Shown here: in pieces, positions 46,301 through 59,131 of the stretch | Layout of the letters: each line of letters begins with the position of its first letter | Position numbering within the stretch: position 1 is the stretch's first letter | Translations under genes and position numbers: made by a program | Assembly (NCBI GenBank): GCA_944990035.1 | Contig: CALYLX010000117.1 | Location: 372,001-436,000, forward strand | Source of the DNA: Clitopilus passeckerianus | Lineage: Eukaryota > Basidiomycota > Agaricomycetes > Agaricales > Entolomataceae | Length of the DNA: 64,000 bases | Direction of reading: 5' to 3' | The notes under the pieces: model-generated | Database searches by the model: none | Told to the model about the DNA's origin: nothing | What the model saw: the letters and a program-made list of their open reading frames with translations, nothing else

Positions 46301-49017
46301 CCAGATTGCTTTCGTCCGGCGTGGTATCATCCTTGAACAAGGCAGCTATGCGACTCTTACTACAAATTTGGAGGGCGAGATCTCAAAGCTCATGTAAGCC
46401 TCGTTGTCTTCCTAACCCCAACTTACATCAGTACTCACACCCGTTATAGTCGTGGCCATGGTACTGGAGGAAGCTCTTCTTCGGGTGCTTCAACACCTTA
46501 TCGAAGTGGAACAGCAACCCCAAAGGACGACAGCAGTAGCTCCAACGGTTCGACCCACGTCTCCGAGCAAGCAACCGTATTGTCTGAGAAATTGCTCAAC
46601 CACCGGAAGAGTTTCATCAAAGCAAGAATTGCCTCACCTGCACCCACTAGGGAACCATCTTCGACCGGGCTCTCCAAGGAGCACCAGGAACAGGGTCGTG
46701 TCAAGGGCCAAGTCTACCGAGAATATATCCAAGCAGCGTCGAAAGTTGGATTCTCTTTCTTCCTGCTCGCCGTCCTACTTCAACAAGTTACTTCGGTGTT
46801 TGCCAGTCTCACGTTGAGGAACTGGGGTGAACGGAACCATGAAGCAGGGTCCAATACCGGAATTTTCAAGTACCTCATGATTTATGGACTATTCTCCTTC
46901 TCTTCAACCCTTCTCGGAGGTTTGTCTGCCATCATCATCTGGGTTTGGTGTTCTTTACGAAGCGCAAGGAGGCTTCATGATAGGGTATGGTTTGCTTTTT
47001 ACACCCCGTTACTTAGTTGCTGACGGTGCTTTAGATGTTAGACTCGTTGATTCGTGCACCCCTCAGCTTCTTCGAGTTGACGCCTACGGGAAGGTATGTG
47101 GCTTGATGTATTTCACCTATGTTAACTGCTAAACACGAACAACAGAATTCTCAACCTGTTCTCCCGAGACATCTATGTTGTTGATCAAATCCTCGCCAGA
47201 GTCATCGCCAACTTGATCAGGACCGCAGCAGTCTGCCTTTCTATTATCGCCGTCATTGGTGTCAGCTTCCCGCCATTCCTCATTGCGGTCATCCCTCTGG
47301 GCTGGTTCTACTCACGCGTCATGAAATACTACCTTGCAACTTCGCGTGAACTCAAGCGCCTCGATGCGGTTTCCCGCTCTCCCATTTTCGCTTGGTTCTC
47401 AGAATCCCTTGCCGGCCTTTCTACGATCCGAGCCTTCGATCAACAGCCCGTTTTCCTCGCCAATAACGAGCGCCGCATCGACAGAAACCAGATATGTTAC
47501 TTGCCCAGTATTGCCGTCAATCGTTGGCTCGCTGTTCGGCTGGAGTTCGTTGGAGCAATGATCATCTTCATTGTTGCTGTTCTTGCTCTTACCGCCCTCA
47601 TCACAACTGGCATTGATGCCGGACTGGTCGGATTGGTGTTGTCCTACGCTTTGAATACCACTTCTTCGCTGGTGAGTAAACTCGACTTGGCGAGAGTTTC
47701 CAGAAATTCTGACGTTGCTATATATAGAACTGGGTTGTCCGATCTGCCAGTGAAGTCGAGCAGAATGTTGTCAGCGTCGAGCGCATCCTTCATCAAACCC
47801 ATGTTGAGCCCGAGGCACCGCTTGAGCTCCCTGAAGCAAAGACCGATGAAGACTGGCCAGCCAGTGGAGAGGTTGAATTCAAGGATTATTCCACGCGCTA
47901 CCGAGCCGGTTTGGACCTTGTCCTCAAGAACATTTCTATGAGGATTGTGAGTGACGGGTTGCTCACTGCCCTTTCTTGGCTCACCCGTTTCTCTAGATGC
48001 CTAGCGAGAAAATTGGTGTTTGTGGCAGAACTGGTGCCGGGAAGTCATCGGTATGTGAAATTTCTTGATAATTTAGTCCAATGTGGCTGACCCTCCCTTA
48101 GCTACTCCTAGCTCTTTTTCGCATCATTGAACCCGTGTCTGGGACTATTCTCGTTGACGGGGCCGACATTACCAAGATTGGTCTCCATGATTGTACGTGT
48201 TGACTCGCTTCTGTACCTTCTCACAAGCATACTCACACTCCACAGTGCGCTCTGCTATCTCGATTGTGCCGCAGACCCCTGATCTCTTTGAGGGTACCCT
48301 GAGAGAAAATATAGACCCTGTTGGCCAACATACAGACGCGGATATCTGGACCGCTTTGAGCCAGGCTCACCTCAAGGAATACGTCGATTCGTTGCCAGAA
48401 GGCTTGGATGCACCTGTTCGTGAAGGAGGTTCCTCGCTGTCTTCGGGACAAAGGCAGTTACTTTGCTTCGCTCGTGCGCTGCTCAGAAAGGTATGACACT
48501 CCATTTCTTCACCTGAGGTATCCATGCTCACATCATCTTGTCTTTCCAGTCCAAGATCCTTGTGCTTGATGAAGGTGAGAAAGTAAACCAACATATTGCC
48601 ATGACATCATGCTAATCTTCGCGTAACAACACAGCAACCTCCGCCGTTGACTTGGACACTGACAGAGCTATTCAAGAGATCATCAGAGGACCTGCATTTG
48701 CCAATGTGACCATCTTTACGATTGCGTACGTGAAGCTCCGGTATTTGTTGGCCATTGACATTGACATGGATCTTTCAGGCATCGTCTTAACACCATTCTC
48801 GAATCGGACCGGATTTTGGTCATGGATTCCGGCAAGGTAAGCACAGGCTTCGGTTTCTGGATGGTTTTGTGGATTCAGCAGCTGACATGCCGGGATACAG
48901 ATTGCGGAACTGGAATCCCCTCAGAAACTGCTCGAAGACAAGAACTCCATCTTCTATTCCTTGGCAAATGAAGCTGGCCTCGTATCCGGAACTGAAGTTA
49001 CCTCTGAGCAGACGTGA
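43319..49017 (+). CDS. ABCC-type full ABC transporter (YCF1/MRP-like)
   Basis: Over twenty short introns; about 1,500 aa. An N-terminal TMD0 of about five hydrophobic helices (for example [17 protein letters not shown]) precedes TMD1. NBD1 has Walker [15 protein letters not shown], signature [14 protein letters not shown] and Walker [14 protein letters not shown], where the Asp after the hydrophobic strand is followed by Asp rather than Glu, as in ABCC NBD1. A Ser-rich linker follows, then TMD2 and NBD2 with [31 protein letters not shown] and [19 protein letters not shown] proteins with TMD0 such as yeast Ycf1 move glutathione conjugates and metal complexes into the vacuole; that substrate range is an inference here. 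ATG 43319 was taken because the exon upstream of it is low-complexity Ser. Confidence 0.92.
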
Positions 49018-49239
49018 AAAGGATTGTTACGATTTATAATGAATTAGTTATTTGGATAGAGCTTTTTTGAAAATTGTATACGCAATTGGAGGATCAGGGC
49101 TTCCTCGAAGCCGATCAAAATTTCAATTGGAGCTGATTTCGTTGGCTAAACAAAGAAACGAAGCGGGCTCCATGCCATAAGGCGAATTATCCGTGCCAGC
49201 GTACTCTCGAGTATCCAGAGCTTAGCTTCAACCATCACC

Positions 49240-51675
49240 ATGTCCAGCCTGGATCCTCATCTATACGAAAAAGCTAATCGTCCTCCAGACTTGCGCGACG
49301 ACACCCATGATCGAGCCAGCTCTGACTCTGATACCACTGCCACCAACTCGTCAGACGAGTTCGACTGGAGCGAAGAGGAAGAAGGAGGGTCAAAAGAGGT
49401 CACGAAGGCGAAGAGAGGCAGAGCACTATGGATGTCCTTTCTCAAGCTCTCAAAGCTGCTGAGGGTGTTGTTGGTAGGAGCCTTGGTAGCAGGCATCCTC
49501 ATCACGCCACTGCTGGTAGTTGAGCTTCGGTTCAGGAATAGCGTTGTGCGCGACCAGGTTCATATGTGGTCTATGTGGTTGACCATAGTATGGGCTGCTG
49601 GATGCGCTACGTTCCTCGTTGTCGACGCCCTTCCGCCTGTTCTCATTTGGATCTTGGTGCTTATTGGGCTTCAGGTGGAACGGCTGAAGACTCAGGTCGA
49701 GGTATGTTCGCAACTTCTTGTCATTGCATGGTTCTAACGGGGCCCCTAGTTGTTCATGGCAGTCTCCGGATGGCTGAAGCTTGTGCTGGATGTCGCATGG
49801 GGTTGGATAAGCCTGTCGGTCCTCCGTGCCGTGTATCATCCTCCCGGCTCATACTGGGTTATAATTAATCGAGTAATGCAGGTTCGTGCTGTCCTCACGT
49901 TTCCGGTAACCTTATTCACAGGCTGGTTCCATATAGGCTTTGTTTGCGGCCAGTGTTATCCTCCTCGCTGAAAAAGTCTTCCTGCAATTTGTTGCTATCA
50001 ACTTCCACCAGAAAGCTCTCGCCGATCGGCTTGGGGAAAACCGACTTGCCCTCAAGGCCTTGGATCGTCTTTCCAATGCTCAGCCACTCCTTGTAAGGAA
50101 GACACCAAACACTAGACGAGGTCACAAAAGTCCTTCGGCGTCTGTGGATCTGCTTGTGTCTACTCCAAATCCCAGGACAGTAGATGTGGATGGCATTAGT
50201 ACACCCCCGACACAGGCCAACAAGGATGAAAAATCCAAGCATCACAAGAAACGAGGTCAAAGGAGGAGAAAGGCTAGGAAGGCAATGGCCAGTGTCATTG
50301 TTGACCAGGTATGTACCAGGTCAGAACATCGTTAGCTACCTGCCATACCGACACCTCTTCACAGGTCGGGGGAGCAATTGGAGCTGTGGCACTCAAGGAT
50401 TCCAAATTCAACCGTGGTGCCCAATTGGGTGGTTTGACCTCCGCAAGGCGTTTAGCAAGGAAATTATTTGCTGCTCTTAATGAAGTGGATCCATCACGCT
50501 CTCATCTCATTGTCGAAGGTCTGTTGCTCTCAAATCGACATGGGGACATAGCTAATAACCTTGTGCAGATTTCTACCCATATTTCCGCAGTACCTCGGAA
50601 GCAGTGAGTACAGGGTCCTACGTCTAGTAATCGATGGCTTACAGTTCTCCCAGCACGCAGCTTTTGCGATTTTCGACAAGGACGGAAATGGGGATATCAG
50701 CAAACGCGAGATGCGAGAAGCTGTTCAGCGCATCTACAAAGAACGGAAGTCGCTTGTGGCTGGTTTGAAGGATGTTGACTCTATTGTGGGCAAACTCGAC
50801 GCGGTTTTGCTGGCGGTCGCGCTCGTGGGCATCGTCTTTGTGGCTTTGCTCATTTTCAACAGGAGCAATACCCTTGCGTCCTTGGTGCCGTTAGCCACCA
50901 TCATTCTTGGATTCTCCTTCATCTTTGGTCATTCCGCGCAAACCTTGTTCGAGTCGGTACGTTGGGTTTCCTGTCTTTGTTGCAGACCCATCATTGATTC
51001 GACACTCTACAGCTTATCTTCATCTTCTCCACCCATGTCTTCGACGTCGGTGACCTTGTGATGATTGATGACCAGGCACTGTTCGTCCGCGAATTCGGGT
51101 TGTTCTCCACGACCTTCAGGCGAACGGATGGCCAAGAAATCATTGCACCTAACTCTCTCCTAGCGAGCACCAAGCTTGTCCACAATCTTCGTCGCAGTAA
51201 ATCGATGTGGGAAACCACGACCATTACAATCGCTTACAACACTCCACTGGAAACCATCGAGCAACTCAGGCACAGGATTGAGGACTACGTCGACAAGAAC
51301 AGCCGTGAATGGTCCGGCTGCAACCTGAACATTGATAAAATGGAGTACCAGAATTCCATCTGGCTCGTCATTGGGATGGAGCGTGCGTATTCAAACCTCG
51401 GCTTTCATCAGGCCCTTACCAATCATTTGCCTGCTTTAGACCGACCAAATTGGCAAGATTGGGGTGGACGCTGGGCTCGTCGCACACAATTCATGCGCAA
51501 CCTCAAGGCTGTCCTCGAGGACCTGGATATCAAGTATACCATGCCTGTGCAGCCTATTTTGTTGCCTAAAGGCGATGGGAATTCCCGTCAAGTTCGAGAG
51601 ATGCTGGGCAATGCGGGATATTTCCAAGTTCCGGACGCCCCTTCGATCTCGAGGGTTCCAAGTGCGATGCGGTGA
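49240..51675 (+). CDS. MscS-like mechanosensitive channel with EF-hand (MSY type)
   Basis: ATG 49240 lies in a good context (CACCATGTCC). An acidic Ser-rich N-terminus leads to several membrane helices (VLLVGALVAGILITPLLVV, WAAGCATFLVVDALPPVLIW, ALFAASVILLAEKVFLQF), a basic cytosolic loop, and an EF-hand loop, AFAIFDKDGNGDISKREM, with Asp/Asn/Asp at calcium positions. The MscS pore region follows (LAVALVGIVFVALLIF, LVPLATIILGFSFIFG), then the beta domain HVFDVGDLVMIDDQ and GLFSTTFRRTDGQEIIAPN. About 710 aa with some six introns. In fission yeast the Msy1/Msy2 proteins are ER channels that respond to hypo-osmotic shock through calcium, which fits this architecture. Confidence 0.93.
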
Positions 51676-52803
51676 AGCATTGGGATGCAGGCTGGCTTGC
51701 AGGATACTTTTGGTGGAATGAATGGCAAATATGCATAGATGCGCTTTTTAGTAGATGGACTCAGCATAGAGATGGACTGTTGCTTTGCTATTTCGTATTG
51801 TTTCGCTGTTTTGTCCCATGTAACCTTCATGGCCTGACAGACTCTCAATGTTACTCATACATTTTGTCCAATGGTTCATGGCCGAGCACCATAAAGCGTC
51901 ATAAGTAGAAAGGGCTTCTCCCGCATTTGTTAGTTTTCGTATATCTCAAGTACATTTTCTGCAAGTAAACAGATAATTGGGTAGCCCAACACGATTGCAC
52001 GACTTCTGAGCACTGAGCTCTCGAGAAGGCCTATGTAATCACCAAGGGAAGAATTGCGGTATCAGGCTCCTCCTTGAAAGCAAACCGAACTATGAGGAGC
52101 CATGATTAGTCTTGATCTCTCAGAGCCTGAGGCATAGAAAAACTTACAAAGCCTACTCGAGCCAGCATCGAAGATAACCCCAAAGTAATCCTCCCAATAG
52201 TTTGCTCTCTTCGGCCATCTTCTGTGATCCACCCCCGGGAACTCCTGGCAAGGCAATGCGTTGCTCGTCGATACCCATGCTGATCAACGACTGTGAGCTC
52301 GCTGGCGTCGCTGAGTCGCTTTTCCCTTTTGGGTCGATCTACCAAACTCGAAAATCTCGTCCGTATCTCTTTTGGATACCCAGGAACTAGGGAACGAGTC
52401 CGCACACAAGTACGATATCTACGAGCTTGAAGTAGTAATTATCCTACTTCTAAAAAGCCCTTGGGACTGAGCGCTTGAATGACATTGAAACGTTGGATCG
52501 GGTGCCGTGGTTGTAGCCACGGTGTATCCCCCACGCTAGGCGCACGATGACCTCCCAGGTAAGAACCGGAACGGCGTGTATGAGAGCAGTACCCATGAGG
52601 TGATCTTCAGTTGAGGTGAATCTGTCCAGGATTATTTTTGTTCATCCGATGTCTTGGCGCACTTGGTGGCTGGTTGTAACACCTTAAGAGTCCAGGCTCG
52701 GAGGAAGATCACAACATGATTCAATTATTACTTATTATCTAAATAGATGGGGAGGGTTATAACAGCAATATGGTATATAGATTCTAATAGATACCAACAT
52801 TAA
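51676..52803. other. Gene-poor stretch
   Basis: About 1.1 kb between the MscS-like gene and the PPR gene (convergent ends). Apart from a short apyrase-like scrap at 52020-52265, no gene is supported. Confidence 0.4.
52020..52265 (-). pseudogene. Possible GDA1/CD39 apyrase N-terminal scrap
   Basis: One frame contains YWEDYFGVIFDAGSS, which matches the shape of apyrase conserved region 1 (F/Y-G-I/V-hydrophobic-DAGSSG). Joining over a GTAAGT...CATAG intron gives RLFRFAFKEEPD and a stop soon after. The usual GSRLQIY that follows DAGSS is shortened, and none of the later apyrase regions is present. The match is short and could be chance. Confidence 0.3.
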
Positions 52804-55640
52804 TCATCCAGTTATAATTTCCTCAGTTCTTGTCGGAGTTTGCTTCATCGCAGCATCTCTCCGAATTCTCAACGCCCATTCGTATGACTTGCAGAGATAA
52901 GTGATGTAACCAATCTCTGCACTCATGCCCTCAGCCAGTAGGCGATGATGGAGGAGTTGCAAGTCATCGAACATCAACAGAGGAGGAACGTTGTCGTCAG
53001 GTACCTCGATATTAGAGGTCAGACGTACGAGAGGGCGAGAGGCTACCAATGAGGTACGGCTGGATCGAATGTAGGGCTTGGGCGTTGGAGTGCGAATAGC
53101 TGTAGCGGGATATTGTGAGGCAAAAGCACGAACATGTTGCATCGCGCGTTCAAGGTTCTCAGTCCTTAGAAAAAATCTGAGAATTGAATCGCATGAAGAG
53201 AGGAAAACGAAAACTTACAATGCAAGGATGCGAATCATAGCTATATGAGCCTTTTCAATGGTACGAGCCCTGAGCTGCCGACCATCCGTATCTTGTCCGG
53301 ATTCCTCGACGGATCTCCATTGAGCCCAGACTTCCTCAGCAAATGCTGAAGCCATTGGTCGTTCGTCGCCCCGGCGGGAATTGGCACATCTCTCCAGCGC
53401 TTCGGTGAAGGTTCTTCCGGTAGGTTGGACGTTACAATGCTGGAATATGCTGTGATACAAAGCTCGGGATTGCGGTAGGGGAGCATGCTTGTAGAAGACT
53501 GATAGGTATGAGTTGAGGAGGCGAGGTGTAAGTTTGACCTCCTTGAATAGCTGCTTGGCTGGTAAGCCATCAGTTTCGTTGGGTTCGGCGGGGCTTGATA
53601 ATCCGTTGTCCCTTATTATACGGTTGAAGAGGATTGCACCTCCTGGAGGACTTCTTCCGAGCTCTGAGGCGGAACGGACGTGAATGTGTCCTTTTTGGCG
53701 GCGACATTCACGAGTTGTTCTGCTGCACCCACGCGGTCAACGTCAGCCTTGGATATGGAGGTGGATGTTGTTTCCGGAGTTGACACATTTATTCTCGATT
53801 GGCGGAGGGCTGCCCTTCGCACAGGCGGTTTGTAGGATGCATAGGAGTGGAACATGTGCATCGTGATCTCTTCATTGATACCGTCCGGGTCAATGCTTCC
53901 ATCTGCCAATCGGCGCTCCGACGCCATTTCCGCGAGGATCCATCGTGCTTTCCCCAAATCTCCAACTCGCTTCGCTCCCTCGAGTAAAGCACAAAAGGTT
54001 CTCCTTGATGGCGCGAATGCAGACATTCCTCGAGCATCCCGGTGGGAATCCAACATCTGCCGTGCAAGCCTAAAGGCTTCGCCCACGTACATCTTCTTTC
54101 CCGAGCGTGCACAAGCCAGAATAACTGCGTCATATGCGCCGGATGTGGGTGGGATTTTATGGTCTACGGTCATCTCCGTCCAAAGGTCGAGAGCTCGCTC
54201 GGGTTCCGATGAGCGAACATTGAATGGCGAAGCGCATGCTCGTATCATCAAAGCATATAGGGTAGCATCAGGATTTGGGTGAGCGACATAGCGCATGTGG
54301 CTGTATAGGTCCCAAGCATGAGCACGTCCTAGGGAGGTGTTTGTAGCGAAAAGGGTGGTGATGACTGATGTGTAGGTCTGCATGGGGGCAGCTAGGTTCT
54401 GATCTTCGTAAACATGGAGGAGATCGAGAGCGGATGTCGGTATGGTTTCAGGGAGCGTAGACTTTAGATGAGCCGTGATATGATAATGTCGTTGGCGGTC
54501 GGTTGGGACATCTGCGGAAAAGTATCAGATATTCAGTACTGCCATACTGTGCATCAATAAATTTACCTGAAAGATAATTCTTCAATATCCCCTCAACTGC
54601 GGCTACGTTCCCATCCGAAGCAAGATGCTTCATAACTGAATTTACCGAATCTTCTGATATGGGCAGACCGAAATTCTGCGGGTAGAACACTCGATGAGTG
54701 ACATCCTTGGGTTCTCTGCGACTAACGTACCTTCATGAGGGTTAAAATTAGTTCCGCCGACTGGTAATCGTTGCATTGAATCTGTCGCATGTGAGAATCG
54801 GTCACAGAGAGTGAATGGGCGGGAAATGACCCACAGAGAGCCTTCCAAGCGCTTCAAGTTCGGGGCCAGAAACGGAGGCCGATGGGGTATCGACATGGTG
54901 AGTGAGGCCTTCTGAGATAGAAGTCGCTTCTTGTCGTGAAATGAGCTTATCAATGTATGAAAGAACACGTAGGTGCGTTGGTGTGTCTGTTTCTGCTTTC
55001 ACGAAATCACTTGTAGGTCGAGCTTCCAGACACTGCAACAACCGTCGTTCCAGGGCAAGGACGGATTCCTGATCCGTTTTGAGTTGATCTTGTGGATGAG
55101 TAGCGAGTTTTTCTGCCACTTCCGGCTTAGGCAAATTGGGTGGCAGAGCAAGGAGGTCCTGATACAAAGCCAGCAGGTCCTCCTCAGAATACACTGGCAG
55201 GTCGAGGGTCGTGGACTTCAAGGTTATAGTCAGCAAGCGTATTCAGTGTAATCTATTCAAGAACTCACTTGTGCATTTCCAGCAGTTTCCAATGCCTTTA
55301 CTCTTTTCTCGAGTTCTGCTCCAACCTCTGTATTGGACTTCCCCGTCCTAGGTGTTAGGCTACCTCCTCTTGAATGCAGGCCTGGTGCCACTGCAACCTC
55401 TTTAGAACAGAATTGATTCAGAAAAGGCATAAGGGCTGACCTTTCTAGAGGAAAACCATAGTTCGCAGGATTCTGCACGGTAGCTTCATGTGCCAGAGCT
55501 GTCATTGTCGCTTGACGGAGGGGTGCCCTTGCCGAAAAAGACCGGATAACATGGGTGTGTAGCCTAGAGACCTTCGTCGAGTTCGATATGCAGGCATTGC
55601 TACGCGAAGCAACGAACTCAAGGAGCGTGGGGGGAAGCAT
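52804..55640 (-). CDS. Mitochondrial PPR-repeat protein (CCM1-like)
   Basis: ATG 55640 begins a basic, Ser-rich presequence (MLPPTLLEFVASRSNACISN and on to RSFSARAP), as expected for mitochondrial import. The body has about 850 residues of helical repeats, clearest at ARALDLYSHM-like segments such as HAWDLYSHMRYVAHPNPD, ATLYALMIRACASPF and RTFCALLEGAKRVGDLGKAR, the spacing of pentatricopeptide repeats. Introns fall after GNAQ, after a PHEG segment, after NYLSG and near LAL. Near 53630 the frame changes; an intron starting GTATAA and ending before LFKEVKLTPRLLN restores it. PPR proteins bind organellar RNA; yeast Ccm1 acts on mitochondrial introns and 15S rRNA. The specific target here is unknown. 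Confidence 0.8.
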
Positions 55641-56339
55641 TGACGGCGACCGTGGACTCTTGCGCAAGACTACTGACAGCGTTGATGGGCTAATTTTCGA
55701 GATGACGAGAAGGAACCAAAGAGCAGCAAACAAATGCGTGTCCAGATTAGGAAGCCCAACTTTGTCGCGTTTCGCGTAAGCGGCTGGTTTAGGAGGCAGT
55801 GGATGTACATACTGGAACGACGGCAGCACCAACGTGAACAGGAATACCGACGGAATTCATTTCGCTTGCGGCTATGTCGAAATCAATATGGAGCTCAGCG
55901 GGGATCAACTCGCACCCATGTCGCAGTGAGTACATTAAATATGAAGATGTATTTGCCTAGAGGATGACCACTGCAATAATCATCTCAACTCGATCCCGTC
56001 TCACTCTAGTCAATTCTGGCCCCTCTGCTCCTTAGCTTCTATTATCGTCTCTACCGTAGTCCTTCTCAGCGGAAGCCTTCTGTTATGATTAGACCTCCCT
56101 AATAGGATCTAAACGTAGGAACCTCGGGCTTGACACTGCTTGCCAGGGTTTGGCATTGGATTCAAGGATGCAGATACGTGGCCGCATTTTGAAGGATGCT
56201 TCAGCTTTGTCTAGGTATTTTCATGCGTGGAAGGCGACTCGATCAAGCGCAAGGAAAATCCATATGATTGCATTAAACATTATTGTACCTCCCTGGATAA
56301 CACCAGTTAGAATTGACCATGCCAAATAACGAAATCAAG
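55641..56339. other. Intergenic
   Basis: About 700 nt containing the promoter of the PPR gene. The open frame upstream of ATG 55640 lacks family character. Nothing else seen. Confidence 0.4.
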
Positions 56340-57926
56340 GGTAACACACATATTCTAGCCTGGCGGTCGCCACCCGCGGTAGCTAGCATGCTTTCTGGTT
56401 TGCTTATATCTATCGTGAGAACTGCATATGAGAGTAAGGGAGGTAGTTACGCAACTTTAGAAGCATCCATGCCTGAATTAGTGTGGCCTTGAAGGATACA
56501 TTGCGCAACACCATCTTTCGAATCCCAGAAATGGACCCGCCAATCTTTTGAGCCGGAAACAATCCATTGTCCATCATGGAAGACGGCAACACGGGGCACA
56601 TAAATCCTACAACAAGCAGTCGCTAGCACGTAGAATGGGGTACTAGAATGGAAGATACCATACGTCCGATGAATTTAGACGTGCACCCAACAGCTTCATC
56701 GTCAGTCTTCGCATCGATACCCCGTCCAGGCTCGCAAGTAGCACCCGTCTCTTTCCTACTCTTCTCACCAGTCAAAGTTGAGATATCCCAGTAAGCCAGT
56801 GTTTTGTCCAAGCTACCGCTGATCACGCCTTTGCCATCCGGAGTGACGGCAATGCAATATACGCTATCTCAGTGGCCCTTCAAGCTTTCTACTACCTGTG
56901 TAGTAGCGATATTCCACGCTCGTACCATTGTATCCAGGTATGCCACAGCAACATACTGGCCCTCGGGGGAGATAGCAATGGAGGTGACTCCGCAGATATT
57001 GTTAAAGTCTGAATCATTGAAGGTTCCTTCAACGGCAAGCACCTTTGAGTTTCCATCGACCATGTCCCAAATCCTGACTGTGTTATCTCCTGCGCCAGAC
57101 ACAAGTAGACGACCATCAGCGAAGAATTTGACGGCATAGACTCCTTGGAAGTGGCCATCAAATACAATTCGAATGCGCTTCTTGGCAATGTCCCAGATCT
57201 AGTAGTATATTAGGATGGGGGTGGTCAGCTCAATGATACCAGCAGACCCTTATAACCTTATCCTCAGCTCCAGTTGCAAGATCCTTGCCATCGGGGCTGA
57301 AGTACACACTCTTAATGTAAAGATCCCCGATCCAGGAAGCCCGTTCATGAACGAGTACACTATAATGCTCACCACTTATCGCCACGCTTTCGAGTAGGGC
57401 AGCATGCTCACCAAGTCTTGACACCAGTCTCGGTGTTGAAGATCTGCGCCGTCCGATCGCATCCAGTTGCGAGATACCTGCCATCCTGCGAGAAATGAGC
57501 ACAGCAAACAATACTAAGAGGGTTATCATCAATCCAAAGGAACAGGCGTGCAGAGGGGAGGAGAACACAAAGCAACCTCTACGGGATGTCTGAACGCATG
57601 AGCCAGGTCAACGAGCTCGCAAAGGCATCTGGAACAGGGAGGACGATGTCCGATGTGGGTATTGCTCAAGGTTGCTAGGTCAGAATCGTTCAAACCAAAC
57701 TTTCGTGAACGAATGTATGAACCGGATCGATGTCGATTGACCGTTTCGTGGCAGGATTGTACACGACATTCCAATCTTCGCCTTCTTTTGTTAGCTCTGG
57801 CAGAGGTCGGTTCACATTAGGAGTCCTATGAAACCCGTGTGATAACGAATGAGTGTCTTCTGGATGCGAGGAAACGGTCAGATCACGAGAGGAAGGGTGG
57901 CTTGTTGCTACTGCCTGGTGCTTCAT
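56340..57926 (-). pseudogene. Truncated, broken TUP1-like WD40 corepressor copy
   Basis: The sequence matches the TUP1 C-terminal half: [131 protein letters not shown] and LATAGGDRQARI. TGA at 56869-56871 lies between GH and DSVY inside one WD blade. The HES-to-VCC junction has no frame-keeping splice, which suggests an indel. The Gln-rich TUP1 N-terminus that tetramerises and binds Ssn6 is absent upstream. TUP1 is normally single-copy and essential to repression, so this should be a decayed duplicate. Confidence 0.72.
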
Positions 57927-58379
57927 CGTCTGGTAGCGTATCTTGACGTCTGCGCTTACTTCGACGGAGATTGCTCTTGGTGGACATGGCGGTAACAAAA
58001 GGTTCAGATTTCAAGATTCAAGTCGGCATCCGCCCAGGTCATGGCGGTCAAAAGGCACGAACATCGTGATCTGAGGCGAAACCACACGACCGCACCTCTG
58101 AATTGGGCAACCATGGCCTGACCACGACCGACTCAAAAAGCTCTTTGAGCTTCAAAGAGACAGGATGGCACATACCAGACTAGCAAGGCTGTGCCTATCG
58201 AACCCGTGCTGGGCCCACTTTAAGCGGGGACTCTTTAGAATGCACTTGGATGGCCGTTCCAAGCAATTGTTCCCGGGGCGGACAGTGTCCCGTACTACCA
58301 CGATACTTGCCTAAACCTCTGCGATTATCCTGGAGGAAGCGAGGCATTCGACAGGTATTTCGAGCTCGAATACAGGGGG
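57927..58379. other. Intergenic, probable 5' part of the next gene
   Basis: The frame of the following gene can be read back to about 58240 (GWPFQAIVPGADSVPYYHD) if an acceptor at CTCTTTAG near 58239 is used, but I could not find a matching first exon. No other gene seen. Confidence 0.4.
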
Positions 58380-58940
58380 ATGTCCTACGCCGTCGTCAAG
58401 AAGCCTCGTGTGCAGGTCCTCGAGATTCAATATGGGGGGAAGACCATCACAGACCATACTGTCTTGGAGCGTTTCTACATCGCTTTACGCGACTGCCAGC
58501 AAATCCTTATCGATAACAACAACGGAGGCGACCCACAGCCCAACGTCCGGAAGACGTTCGTTATGACCTACACCAACACAGGCAATGCTGACCATCGCTA
58601 CATCAAACGTCGCAAGATGTTGGAAGGGGAAACATTGGACTTCAACTGGGATATTTTCAACATGACATGGGGTGCCCACCCGTACATCTGGCAGATGGAC
58701 CGTTTCCCGAAAGCATGGGAGAACTATTTCTGGTCCCTTGACCACGAGAGTGATGACTTGGCGGTTTCCGTTGAGAAGATGGACTGCGATCCGAGTCAAG
58801 GGCAGGTAAAGACCCTTAGATTGGAGTATGGGAAGCGGAATGGGTACAAGGATCTGAAGACAGCGGGCGAGGGATCGCAACTCAGATTTATTGACAGGTG
58901 GGGCGAACGACCAACGCCCTTTGAATGTATTATTATGTAG
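58240..58940 (+). CDS. Unknown protein, 5' end unresolved
   Basis: A continuous frame runs to TAG 58940, with ATG 58380 as the first in-frame start (186 aa) and a likely exon reaching back to about 58240. Segments such as YPGGSEAFDRYFELEYRGMS, GGKTITDHTVLERFYIALRD, KTFVMTYTNTGNADHRYIKR and MTWGAHPYIWQMDRFPKAWE look like a folded globular protein with many aromatic residues. No membrane helix is visible. I do not recognise the family. It lies beside the broken TUP1 copy, so it too may be damaged at its 5' end. Confidence 0.55.
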
Positions 58941-59131
58941 ACTATCCTTGTAAACAGTGGTATGTTCAGATATTTGATTTATGAAATGTTTTGTATGTTT
59001 TCGCCCAAAGAGCTGGCAATTCAAAGAACAAGTCAGAAAGTCCTAGAAATTCATTGCGGATAATACAGAAGGTTGAGAGTTATTATGATTATATTTGAAG
59101 TCTAGTTTACATTCCACGCCATTGAATTTCC

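Noticed and set aside
53616..53660. Stop codons in the PPR gene suggesting a pseudogene
   Set aside because: An intron with donor GTATAA and acceptor before LFKEVKL removes them and restores the frame.
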